Shown: positions 1 through 7,999 of the stretch, one piece after another
Position numbering within the stretch: position 1 is the first letter of the stretch
How the letters are laid out: each line of letters opens with the position of its first letter
Assembly (NCBI GenBank): GCA_903910385.1
Contig: CAIVZM010000028.1
Coordinates: 37,081 to 101,080, forward strand
Source of the DNA: an uncultured Armatimonadota bacterium
GTDB lineage: Bacteria; Armatimonadota; Armatimonadia; Armatimonadales; Armatimonadaceae
DNA: 64,000 bases
Direction of reading: 5' to 3'
Position numbers and translations under genes: made by a program
Notes under the pieces: generated by a model
Database searches by the model: none
What the model was told of the DNA's origin: nothing
What the model saw: the letters and a program-made list of their open reading frames with translations, nothing else

Positions 1-2337
1 CAGGAAGAAATCAATCGTCGTATCGAGTTGATTGACCGTAACGAAACGGGCGAAGTGACTCGCCGCACCCGACGAGATTTTTTCGAATATCCGCTTGCCG
101 CAGGTAACCGTCAAAGTTTGTCTCGCATCTCGCTCGGCGTTCCCGGTTTTGTTTACGATGCGGTAGAGCAGACCCATGTCCGTGGGGAAAGCTCGATAAA
201 CAAGGCGACTGTTCTGGATGGGGTATTACTGCCTTCCGTACCCGCCGGCGCAATGGTTCCGGTGATTATTCCTGATGCTCTGGATGCGTTCAATGCTCGG
301 GTCGGCGGTTTTTCCGCGCAATATGGTGGCGGGTCGGGCGCGGTTATGGAACTGGAATCCCGCAAAGTCCATGCCCGGCAACCAATTCTGGAGTTCGCTT
401 ACCGTAACGGTGACAATAGTACCCATGAGTTGTATGGCAATTTTGGCGGAGTACTTCCTCGGATTGGCAGTTCTGCCAGTTTTATTAAAGGAATGGATTA
501 CACGGTAACGCTGAGCCAGCGTTACACCGATCAGGGAACGGAAGCTCCTGGAGATGTTTTCGCGGGTAAGTCAAATAACCTTGCATCTGAGAACTTATTC
601 GCCAAGCTGAATTTTGACATTGGAAAAAACTCGGCAGGGCAGAATCGCACCATTTCGACCCTGTTGAACTTCAGTTCTGGACGTAGCGGTATTGCAGCTC
701 GCACTGGGTTGTATAACAATTTTGCGCCCTACGGTGCAGGATTCGGTTTTCTGGGGCAATTCAGTAGCTCCGATCGTCTCCGCAGCCAGAACCAGTTAGG
801 ACAGGATTTTGGACAAAAAGACAACAATAACCTGATTGTATTGCAGTTCAAAAGCAGCGATCCTGATGTGACGGATATTACAGGTCAGCGGCAGATCGAT
901 AGAGGCGTTTTCTCGTTGGGATATTCATCCAATACCCGTACGGAACGTAATATCGGTGGCACGACACCTGTTGTCTCTGTAGGGAAGTTGCCCGAGAATA
1001 ACTCTATTGACTTTTTGCCAACCGTTCTGAACGATTACGAACATTTCTTTATACAGGGTGATGTCACTCCGAGGCCTTCTGGTCGTAATCAATGGAAAAT
1101 GGGCATCGTATATCAGGGATTTTTAGGGAAGGACTCGTTGCAGTTGATCCCGCAAAGTCAACTGGCGGTCAATGAACTTTTCCAGTTAGATCCTCGATTG
1201 GTAGCGGCAGGTTCTGTGGTTCCTGGAGGGAAGGATATACGAGGCAACTCTGTCTATAAACTTTCTGGCAATGATCCGCAAACGCCGATTATGTATGCGG
1301 ACAAAGATGGGTACTATGCCGCCGCCTATATTCAGGATGCATATCAAGTCCGATCAAATTTTAAGGTCAATGTCGGGTTACGGGTCGATACTTACTCGCA
1401 ACAGATCAAGACAAGTTCGACTTTAGATGGTAAGGAACTGCGACTGCCCAATAGTTCAGGGACGGCGCTATCGCCCCGACTGAACATGGTTCTCAAGTTG
1501 CCAGAGAACGGTCCCTGGAAGTTTTTGGACTTTATTACTAAATCTCCCACGCTCGTTCGCGCCTCCTACAACCGAATTTTTACGCCTCCGCATATGAATC
1601 AGGGGGTTTTCCTGTATGGACAACGCGGCAGCAACTATCTGGAGCCAAATCCGAATGTGCAGCTTGCGGATTCCGTTCAACCGCAGATAGTAGACCAGTT
1701 CGATGTCAGTGTCGAACGGCAAATGACCAATAACAGTATTCTGAAAATTGGCGCTTACACCAAATCGATCAAGAATACGCTTGTCGCCCGCGAGATAATA
1801 CCTGCGGCGCAATACGGCTTGCTCAGCGTCTTTAACGTGGGTAAAACGAATGTCACTGGGACGGAAGTATCGTTTCGGGTTCTGCCCCCTGCGGTGGGAG
1901 TAGCCGGTATTCACGGTTTTATTTCCTATGCCAACAGCGCATCGGCACGAGCCAATAATCAGGAATTCAATAACCTGGGTCAGCAGGTCGTCGGCTCTTA
2001 TAATGAACATGATCAGGCGAACACGCTGACTACCAGTGTGGCATACTCTTTCCGAAGTGGAGCCTCGATAGGATTGAGTTACTATTTTGGAGACGGTCTT
2101 TACTCGTCAAAGACCAACCTCTTGTTCGTTCCGATCCGTAGCGGGGATCGTCAGAAGGTATCGGAATTCAATTTGCGTCTCGCGACTCCACCCAGTTTCC
2201 TGTTCGGGAAAATCGGCGCCGAATTTATGGTATACAATCTGTTTGATTCGCGTTCCCGATTGGAATGGGCAGGGCCATATGGGACCAGATACCAGTTAGG
2301 GCGGCAGGTATATGTCGCACTCACCGGACATTTTTAG
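1..2337 (+). CDS. TonB-dependent outer-membrane receptor, 5'-truncated by window edge
   Basis: The reading frame is open from base 1, so the gene starts upstream of the window and at least 779 residues are visible. The early part is plug-like, with the stretch 'SINKATVLDGV' followed by 'GGFSAQYGGGSGAV', which resembles the conserved plug core of TonB receptors. The rest alternates short strands with Asn/Gly/Ser-rich loops, as expected for a 22-strand outer-membrane barrel, and the protein ends in an aromatic residue ('YVALTGHF'), the usual barrel-assembly signal. The ExbB/ExbD/TonB genes downstream would energise it. The substrate cannot be read from the sequence. The TonB box and any N-terminal carboxypeptidase-like domain lie outside the window. 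Confidence 0.9.
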   Translation, partial: QEEINRRIELIDRNETGEVTRRTRRDFFEYPLAAGNRQSLSRISLGVPGFVYDAVEQTHVRGESSINKATVLDGVLLPSVPAGAMVPVIIPDALDAFNARVGGFSAQYGGGSGAVMELESRKVHARQPILEFAYRNGDNSTHELYGNFGGVLPRIGSSASFIKGMDYTVTLSQRYTDQGTEAPGDVFAGKSNNLASENLFAKLNFDIGKNSAGQNRTISTLLNFSSGRSGIAARTGLYNNFAPYGAGFGFLGQFSSSDRLRSQNQLGQDFGQKDNNNLIVLQFKSSDPDVTDITGQRQIDRGVFSLGYSSNTRTERNIGGTTPVVSVGKLPENNSIDFLPTVLNDYEHFFIQGDVTPRPSGRNQWKMGIVYQGFLGKDSLQLIPQSQLAVNELFQLDPRLVAAGSVVPGGKDIRGNSVYKLSGNDPQTPIMYADKDGYYAAAYIQDAYQVRSNFKVNVGLRVDTYSQQIKTSSTLDGKELRLPNSSGTALSPRLNMVLKLPENGPWKFLDFITKSPTLVRASYNRIFTPPHMNQGVFLYGQRGSNYLEPNPNVQLADSVQPQIVDQFDVSVERQMTNNSILKIGAYTKSIKNTLVAREIIPAAQYGLLSVFNVGKTNVTGTEVSFRVLPPAVGVAGIHGFISYANSASARANNQEFNNLGQQVVGSYNEHDQANTLTTSVAYSFRSGASIGLSYYFGDGLYSSKTNLLFVPIRSGDRQKVSEFNLRLATPPSFLFGKIGAEFMVYNLFDSRSRLEWAGPYGTRYQLGRQVYVALTGHF

Positions 2338-2531
2338 GCGATTTTAAAGGTGGGATTTCCGTTTATTCCGCAACGGTTCTTTCCCTTGTGTGCGGAAACG
2401 GGTAAAATAAAGACTGTCGCACCGTTTCGGCGTGACCGTCGAATGCTAATCTAATGCGAATGGCGGCGACTGACCTGTAATGATGGTCGCATGTAATATC
2501 AGTTTGTACGGCAGGGGCGTGAAAACAGGCT

Positions 2532-3641
2532 ATGCGAGGATTTGAAGTTTTCCAACAGGGCGGTCCGGTCATGTGGCCTTTGCTGCTCATTTCTATTCTG
2601 GCGGTGGCCTTTGCTGTCGAACGCCTGATCGCATATTATTATTTCGGCAGGACGGCTCCCGGTCTGGCGGAAGAAGTGATCGGTCTTTTGAAGCAAGGAA
2701 AGACCGCTGACGCCATGCGTCGAGCAGAAGAAACGCCAGGACCCGTGGCGACTTCCATCGTCTCAGTATTGCGAAATCGCAATCTTGAAACGCCCGATAT
2801 TAAGCGGGAAGTAGCTGTCAGCACCGAAGATTACTTTGTTCGTCTGGAACGTTTCCTTCCTGCGCTGGATACGTTTACAACGCTATCTCCGTTGCTGGGT
2901 CTTCTGGGTACGATTCTGGGTATGGTGCGAGTCTTCCAGCAGTTCACCGGAGCGGCGAATGAAGAAACGAGGGCAGACATCCTGGCGGGCGTCGGTGAGT
3001 CGCTCTATGCGACGGCATTTGGTATCGCGATAGCTGTTTTCTCGTTTGCGATTTACAACTATTTTAGCGCCCGACAGCGTAGTTTGAGCATTGAGGCGGA
3101 CCGGGCGGCGAACCAACTGATCGGCTATGTGTCGTCGCAACGACCCGACACAGCGAAGGATAACGCGCCGCGCCGTCGTCAACCTCATTCCCTGACGAAT
3201 GTTGGACGAACACTGAAGAAGACAAAGATCGAAATCATTCCGATGATCGATACCATGTTCTTCCTGCTCGTCTTCTTTATTCTCAGTTCCGTAGGACTCA
3301 TAAAACTGCAGGGGCTTCCCGTGAATCTGCCGGAGGCTAACTCCGCGGACCGGCAACAACCTGCCAAAATTACCATCTCCGTCACCCCGGAATCACGAGT
3401 GAAAATCAATAATCGTGATGTAAAGGCCGGAGATGATATCGGCGCCATCCTGCAAAACGAAATTCGTATCCAGGCAGGCTCCAGTGATACCGCACGCGCC
3501 GAGGCGCAGGTGGTCATTAATGCTGACCGCGATACGCCCAGTAGAGCGGTGGTTGATATACTGTCGAAAGCGGCGAATGTTGGCATCGGCAGAGTATCTG
3601 TTGCCACCCGTAAAGGCGCTGTAGCGCCAGGAACGCCCTAA
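2532..3641 (+). CDS. ExbB-ExbD fusion, proton-channel motor of the TonB system
   Basis: A single 369-residue frame joins two proteins that are normally separate. Residues 1-210 are a complete MotA/TolQ/ExbB unit: a first membrane helix near 13-35, a cytoplasmic loop, then the conserved 'LSPLLGLLGTILGMV' and 'GVGESLYATAFG' helices. After a basic linker around 205-225, residues 226-369 are an ExbD/TolR unit with the proton-carrying Asp in 'IPMIDTMFFLLVFFIL' and a periplasmic domain. Topology fits: the ExbB C-terminus and the ExbD N-terminus are both cytoplasmic. The fusion forces 1:1 stoichiometry, unlike the roughly 5:2 of known complexes. Unfused paralogues follow directly. The Shine-Dalgarno sequence is weak, so the exact start is less sure than the frame. 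Confidence 0.9.
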   Translation: MRGFEVFQQGGPVMWPLLLISILAVAFAVERLIAYYYFGRTAPGLAEEVIGLLKQGKTADAMRRAEETPGPVATSIVSVLRNRNLETPDIKREVAVSTEDYFVRLERFLPALDTFTTLSPLLGLLGTILGMVRVFQQFTGAANEETRADILAGVGESLYATAFGIAIAVFSFAIYNYFSARQRSLSIEADRAANQLIGYVSSQRPDTAKDNAPRRRQPHSLTNVGRTLKKTKIEIIPMIDTMFFLLVFFILSSVGLIKLQGLPVNLPEANSADRQQPAKITISVTPESRVKINNRDVKAGDDIGAILQNEIRIQAGSSDTARAEAQVVINADRDTPSRAVVDILSKAANVGIGRVSVATRKGAVAPGTP

Positions 3642-3684
3642 TAAATAACAGTCCAAAGGGCAAAATATCAAAACGCGGCGTAAC

Positions 3685-3699
3685 GCAGAGTTGCTCTGC
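3685..3699 (+). other. Small perfect stem-loop between motor genes
   Basis: A 6-bp perfect stem with a 3-base loop (GCAGAG-TTG-CTCTGC) lies in the 167-bp gap between the fused and the separate exbB genes. There is no T-run after it, so it is not an obvious terminator. It may shape mRNA stability. The rest of the gap holds a TTGACA hexamer at about 3748 without a convincing -10 box at the right distance. Confidence 0.3.
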
Positions 3700-3808
3700 A
3701 AAGAAAAAGATCAAAGCTTTCTGAAGACGCTATTAAGGGAGTCGGGATTGACAACTTCGGTTGGCAGCGAAGGTCCGTGCGGCAGAGGAAATACAGGAGT
3801 ATCGGTAG

Positions 3809-4438
3809 ATGAACCTTATTCAGATATTCAATTCGGGCGGCCCGGTTATGTACCCGCTGCTCCTGATGGCGGTATTGGCGATTTACTTTACCTATGACCG
3901 CTTTACCGCTTACAGCCAAACCGGTAGCCTCGCGCCCGGACTGGTCGATGAGACCCTTGACCTGGTGAAAAAGGGACGTGAAGGTGACGCTCTCAAGCGT
4001 GCAGAAGAAGCGCCCGGTCCGGTCGCCGCAACCATTGCCACTATCCTGCGTAATCGAAACGCTCCGATTGAAGATATCGAGCGAGAAGCGGAAGTGACGG
4101 GCGAGGAATATTTAACGAAACTTGAGCGTTTCCTTCCTGCGCTGGATACGTTTACAACGCTATCTCCGTTGCTGGGTCTTCTGGGTACGATTCTCGGTAT
4201 GGTGCGAGTCTTCCAGCAATTTACGGCGGCGGCGAACGATGAAAGCGCGAAACAACGCATTCTGGCGGGCGTCGGCGAATCGCTCTATGCGACGGCATTT
4301 GGTCTGATTATCGCTATCTTCTGCTTTGCAGTGTACAACTATTTCGCCTCACGTCAACGATCCATAGGTATCGAAACCCAGCAGGCAGCAACAAAATTGA
4401 TTGCCACCCTGCATGGAAAACAGGTCACCACACGATAG
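3809..4438 (+). CDS. exbB: ExbB, proton channel subunit (MotA/TolQ/ExbB family)
   Basis: This 209-residue protein has the family layout: a membrane helix near 12-32, a cytoplasmic segment with 'LVDETLDLVKKG', and the conserved pair of helices carrying 'LSPLLGLLGTILGMV' and 'GVGESLYATAFGL'. It forms the pentameric part of the inner-membrane motor that uses the proton gradient to energise TonB. The start has a good AGGAG 9 bases upstream. It is a paralogue of the N-terminal half of the fused protein at 2532-3641; a 92-bp stretch (4127-4218) matches 2850-2941 with a single mismatch. It lies between the fused gene and a separate exbD, and the cluster ends with tonB. Confidence 0.93.
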   Translation: MNLIQIFNSGGPVMYPLLLMAVLAIYFTYDRFTAYSQTGSLAPGLVDETLDLVKKGREGDALKRAEEAPGPVAATIATILRNRNAPIEDIEREAEVTGEEYLTKLERFLPALDTFTTLSPLLGLLGTILGMVRVFQQFTAAANDESAKQRILAGVGESLYATAFGLIIAIFCFAVYNYFASRQRSIGIETQQAATKLIATLHGKQVTTR

Positions 4439-4449
4439 GACGTCGATTA

Positions 4450-4475
4450 CAGACGGATCTGTCAATATCCGTCTG
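4450..4475 (+). other. Intercistronic stem-loop between exbB and exbD
   Basis: A perfect 9-bp inverted repeat (CAGACGGAT / ATCCGTCTG, 8-base loop) sits 11 bases after the exbB stop. Only 'gttgttcg' follows, so it is at best a weak terminator. An attenuator or mRNA-stabilising hairpin here would give more ExbB than ExbD, in line with the known excess of ExbB. That role is inference. Confidence 0.5.
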
Positions 4476-4579
4476 GTTGTTCGAATAAACGATGAAGGAA
4501 GAGCGAAGTGTGAGAAGGCTCACCGCTCATATCTAGGCAGCCATAGGGAAAGCCTTGAATTTTTATAGGAGTGAAGAAG

Positions 4580-5068
4580 ATGCGATTGGGACAGGGACGA
4601 ACGCTAAAGAAGACAAAGATCGAAATCATTCCGATGATTGATACGATGTTCTTCCTGCTCGTCTTCTTTATTCTTAGTTCGTTAGGGATCGTAAAATTGC
4701 AGGGCATCAACATTGATCTGCCAAAACAGGGTCAGCCATCTCCTGAAGTTATCAATGATCCCAAAAAACCGGTTGAAATCACGGTCGCAATTGCGGCGGA
4801 TGGATCCGTGTCCGTCAACAAGCAATTGTTGCGACCGAATCAGAACATCGGGCCATTCTTGCAACGGGAAGTCATCAAGCAAAAAGGACCAACCTACGAT
4901 ATTACGGAGGCGACCGTGGTAATCTCGGCAGACCCAAATGCCCGACACGGAGAACTGGTTCGTTGTATCGATGAGGCGCATGCCGTGAATATTAACAGGT
5001 TTGCTATTGCAAACCTTTATACAGATGCCTCTGCGGCGCCGACTCCCGGCGCTCTACCCGCTCCCTGA
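4580..5068 (+). CDS. exbD: ExbD/TolR family biopolymer transport protein
   Basis: This protein of 162 residues has a short cytoplasmic N-terminus, one membrane helix with the functional Asp in 'IPMIDTMFFLLVFFIL', and a periplasmic domain of about 110 residues. It is the paralogue of the C-terminal half of the fused protein upstream. The ATG at 4580 was preferred over the GTG at 4571 because AGGAG at 4567-4571 is 8 bases before it and would overlap the GTG. It works with ExbB inside the membrane to convert proton flow into TonB movement. The following 170 bp to tonB hold two GC-rich stem-loops (CCCGGCG/CGCCGGG near 5085-5103 and GGCGTTT/AAACGCC near 5120-5150) and no gene. Confidence 0.92.
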   Translation: MRLGQGRTLKKTKIEIIPMIDTMFFLLVFFILSSLGIVKLQGINIDLPKQGQPSPEVINDPKKPVEITVAIAADGSVSVNKQLLRPNQNIGPFLQREVIKQKGPTYDITEATVVISADPNARHGELVRCIDEAHAVNINRFAIANLYTDASAAPTPGALPAP

Positions 5069-5239
5069 AACGAACGGAAATGGAACCCGGCGATACGCCG
5101 GGCGTAGAAAGGTGTATGAGGCGTTTTGGCTGCTACAGACGAAACGCCCCTGTTTAGTTTGTAAAAATAGCCTGATTGGTTTCCGTCGGATTGAAGGATT
5201 AGTACGCCCAGGGAATCCGATAGATAGAGGTAAGCCATT

Positions 5240-7219
5240 ATGTCTGATTTAAAAACGCCAGAGGTTGCTCTCGCTGGAGGCGCGCCCAGTCGGGCGACGA
5301 GCCCCGATGAAGATTTCAGTCGCCGGATGGGGATTGCATTAGCCGCATCTCTGGGAATCAATTTTCTATTATTTGCTGGAACGGGTCTTCTTGCTGATTC
5401 TATGGAACGTGCTAAAGAAGCCGCTCCAGTTCAGATCACGATGCGTCCTGCAGTGATTGTTCCTGCAACGCCCACGCCCGCGCCCGCCGTAGTTCCCACA
5501 CCCGTAGCTGCAACGCCTGTTCCTGCAACGCCTCGTGCAGAGCGGCCGACGCCAGCGCCAGCGACGCCTCGTCCCACTCCTGTGGCGGCGACTCCGATCC
5601 CGGTTCGACCGACGCCAGCGCCAGCGACGCCTCGTCCTACTCCTATGGCAGCGACTCCCCCGCCCGCCCCGGCATTGACGCAGAAAAATATCGCTCGAAC
5701 GACCGCGGCAGTCGCTACCGCCGCAGTGGCTACCGCCGCTGTAACACGGACGGCGAATGCAGTCCAGCGACCATCCACAACTCAAGCGGTTGATATCAAG
5801 AACACTGCCCTTGCCGCTCAACCGACGAATGTGACTCAGACCACGATTACCCCGGCGATGAAACGGGAATTAGAAACTCTGCGTCCTACCTCCGCTCAAC
5901 CGCTCCTTGGAACGCAACGAGGAACGACATTCGTCGCCAAGTCTCCAACCTCATCCAGCGGAACTGTCAATATTTCCGCGACTACCGCCCGAACAAACTC
6001 TGTCAGCGGTCGAACGGTGAGCGCCGCTCCCGCATCCGTTTCCGGAACGTTGAATCCGGTAACTGTTCAACCGGAAGCCCGCTCGACTCTGTCCGGCGAT
6101 ACGAGGCAGATAACCACTGTCCGTGGAGTCGCCAGTAGCGCGAAGGGACGCACTTCGGTGGTAACAATGAGTGCGAAATCATCGGAAGTAAGCCCATCCT
6201 CTTTTGTCGTCCAGACAGGTGGCTCTATCAAGGCGGGTGTCGCTACGGCGCGGCAAGGCGGTTCTGGAACGACGGCGATTGCGGCGGTTGCAGGCGCTCC
6301 GACGGCTATCTCTACATCAGGTGAATATGCTGTTTATGCCCCTCAGGTAGAAACCCGAGGCGTGATCGGAATTCGTGGAACCGCGCGTTCGCCTGTGGGT
6401 AGCCGGGTTACGGAATTACAGCAGAAGGGCGATATCGGACAGGTTGTAGCTGGAACTGCCGTTCTCGCTGCCGCCCCCAGTGGACGGGCTGCGTCGACCA
6501 CGCAAGCGCGTGCGGCGGCATCCGCCGCGAATGTTGCTGGCGTCGAATTGGCGGCTAGACCGGGCGACGGCGTCGGTGGTGGCGCTGTGCGAGGAGAAAC
6601 CCGTGATACTGAAGCTGTCGCCGTTCGCGGCTCCGGTGGTACGGGGCAGGCAAGCAAGTCCGTCCGTGTGGGCGGTGGCGTTGGCAATGGGCCGCGAGGT
6701 AGTGAAGCTGGGTCAGTTGCCGGGGTCGCCAATGGCGTTGCTGGCGGAACTCCCAGCAGGGGCGGGACTGTTGGCGCGCGCGCCGCTCAGGCAGGTTCCG
6801 TCAACGCGGCGGCGGGTGGCGGCGCAAAAGCGGTAGACAATGTTTCGGAGAAGACGACTGCTGTCGCTGCCAAAACAGTGGAACGCAAAGTCGTCAATCT
6901 TGATCCGGACCTCGGTCAATCAGAATTGGATCTGCCCGGTAAAGTGAATACCCAGGTAGCGGCAAAACCGGTTTCTCGTGGCAGTTTCGATCTGCCGGAC
7001 AACCTGCGCTCCATGCCTTTCAAGGGAAGCGTCACCATCCGTGTGACCGTAGATGCAAACGGTAGCCATACGGAAGAGGTTACGGACGGTTCCGGAAACG
7101 CCAGCATGGATCAGGCGGCCCTCGCTTATATGAAGCGCTGGCGATGGGAAGCGGCGAAGCAGGATGGCAAAACTGTCCGAAGCGTTACCACTGTCAAGTT
7201 GCCTATCGAAATAAAATAG
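5240..7219 (+). CDS. tonB: TonB, unusually long with low-complexity periplasmic linker
   Basis: The protein has 659 residues, against about 240 in enteric TonB. Order of parts: cytoplasmic N-terminus of about 30 residues, one membrane helix (about 31-53), a Pro/Ala/Thr-rich spacer (about 70-150) with a 21-residue duplication, a very long Ala/Gly/Val/Thr/Ser-rich linker (about 150-540), then a C-terminal TonB fold (about 575-659) with 'GSVTIRVTVDANG' and the end 'TVKLPIEIK'. It reaches across the periplasm to the receptor and transmits energy from ExbB/ExbD. A longer linker could suit a thick periplasm or cell wall; that is inference. AGAGG lies 9 bases before the ATG. A strong terminator follows. 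Confidence 0.9.
   Translation: MSDLKTPEVALAGGAPSRATSPDEDFSRRMGIALAASLGINFLLFAGTGLLADSMERAKEAAPVQITMRPAVIVPATPTPAPAVVPTPVAATPVPATPRAERPTPAPATPRPTPVAATPIPVRPTPAPATPRPTPMAATPPPAPALTQKNIARTTAAVATAAVATAAVTRTANAVQRPSTTQAVDIKNTALAAQPTNVTQTTITPAMKRELETLRPTSAQPLLGTQRGTTFVAKSPTSSSGTVNISATTARTNSVSGRTVSAAPASVSGTLNPVTVQPEARSTLSGDTRQITTVRGVASSAKGRTSVVTMSAKSSEVSPSSFVVQTGGSIKAGVATARQGGSGTTAIAAVAGAPTAISTSGEYAVYAPQVETRGVIGIRGTARSPVGSRVTELQQKGDIGQVVAGTAVLAAAPSGRAASTTQARAAASAANVAGVELAARPGDGVGGGAVRGETRDTEAVAVRGSGGTGQASKSVRVGGGVGNGPRGSEAGSVAGVANGVAGGTPSRGGTVGARAAQAGSVNAAAGGGAKAVDNVSEKTTAVAAKTVERKVVNLDPDLGQSELDLPGKVNTQVAAKPVSRGSFDLPDNLRSMPFKGSVTIRVTVDANGSHTEEVTDGSGNASMDQAALAYMKRWRWEAAKQDGKTVRSVTTVKLPIEIK
5546..5671 (+). 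repeat. Tandem 63-bp (21-residue) Pro-rich repeat in tonB
   Basis: Two units of 63 bp, 5546-5608 and 5609-5671, encode near-identical 21-residue blocks beginning 'RPTPAPATPRPTP'. The first 45-50 bases of the units differ at only a few positions, which indicates a recent in-frame duplication that lengthens the rigid Pro spacer of TonB. Confidence 0.85.
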
Positions 7220-7236
7220 GGAAGCCATTCCCTCTC

Positions 7237-7271
7237 AAAAGGCGACTTCGCTCGAAGCGAAGTCGCCTTTT
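7237..7271 (+). terminator. Rho-independent terminator after tonB
   Basis: A perfect 16-bp inverted repeat (7237-7252 with 7256-7271) has a 3-base loop, begins in AAAA and ends in TTTT, 17 bases after the tonB stop. It closes the transport operon and isolates it from the next gene. Confidence 0.93.
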
Positions 7272-7310
7272 CTGTCGGTACTCGGAATTTCGTCCTTGCG
7301 ACTCCTCCAC

Positions 7311-7316
7311 TATACT
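7311..7316 (+). promoter_or_regulatory. -10 box TATACT, likely leaderless promoter of the HAD gene
   Basis: TATACT lies 5 bases before the ATG at 7322, and no Shine-Dalgarno sequence is present. Transcription would start at or next to the start codon. No good -35 hexamer is visible at 16-18 bp. Confidence 0.55.
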
Positions 7317-7321
7317 GAAAA

Positions 7322-7999
7322 ATGATGCGTCTTCCTGACTACTCTGCGGTATTGTTCGATCTTGACGGGACACTGGTTCGCACCTTCATTGATTTTCCGG
7401 CGATGCGAGAAGATATGCACTATCTTGCCAGGAAGCGGAATCAGGAAGCCGCAGTCGGCGATACCGATGATATCCTTGAAATGGCGGCGCGACTGAGGGA
7501 GCATGGCGGAGAATCTCTTTACGCGGAAGCGATGCGCTTGCTGATTCAACGAGAGGAAGAAGGGTGCGCAAATCCGGAGAGAATCGACGGCGCTTCCGAG
7601 TTACTGTACCTGCTGAGGGATAAGCTGGGCGTCAAAGTCGCAATTATCACCCGCAATTGTCGCTCGGTGTCGGAAAAGCTACTGGAACGGATGAATTTAC
7701 CGCATGATTTGCTGGTGGCTCGCGAAGATACCGCCGAGTTCAAACCCCATCCGGAACCTGTATTGAGGGCATGCCGCAACTTCTTGACTCCACCATCGAA
7801 AGCGATAATGGTAGGAGACCTCTGGGCGGACATCGCTTCTGGAAGCGCCGCTGGCGTCGTCTCCACTATCGGCATTCGCTGGCCGTATCTTCCAAAAGAT
7901 CGGTTTGACCGTTGCCCGCCGGATTTCCTCGTTGAATCACTGCTCGATGTGAGCCTTCTTCTGATAAACGAACGGACGCCCGATTCAGGGTCAGACTAA
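7322..7999 (+). CDS. HAD-superfamily phosphatase (phosphoglycolate phosphatase-like)
   Basis: The 225-residue protein has the HAD motifs in order: 'LFDLDGTLV' near the N-terminus with the nucleophile Asp and acid Asp, 'AIITRN' as motif II, Lys in 'FKPHPEPVLRA' as motif III, and 'IMVGDLWADIASG' as motif IV with magnesium-binding acids. A helical cap lies between the first two motifs, as in the phosphoglycolate phosphatase/beta-phosphoglucomutase subfamily. The substrate cannot be told from the sequence. Two ATG codons stand in tandem (7322 and 7325). The gene ends tail-to-tail with dgt, with a 9-base overlap. Confidence 0.87.
   Translation: MMRLPDYSAVLFDLDGTLVRTFIDFPAMREDMHYLARKRNQEAAVGDTDDILEMAARLREHGGESLYAEAMRLLIQREEEGCANPERIDGASELLYLLRDKLGVKVAIITRNCRSVSEKLLERMNLPHDLLVAREDTAEFKPHPEPVLRACRNFLTPPSKAIMVGDLWADIASGSAAGVVSTIGIRWPYLPKDRFDRCPPDFLVESLLDVSLLLINERTPDSGSD

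Noticed and set aside
1468..2010. A 180-codon antisense frame in the TonB receptor gene
   Set aside because: The receptor frame is continuous through this region with barrel-like sequence. The antisense product shows no domain.
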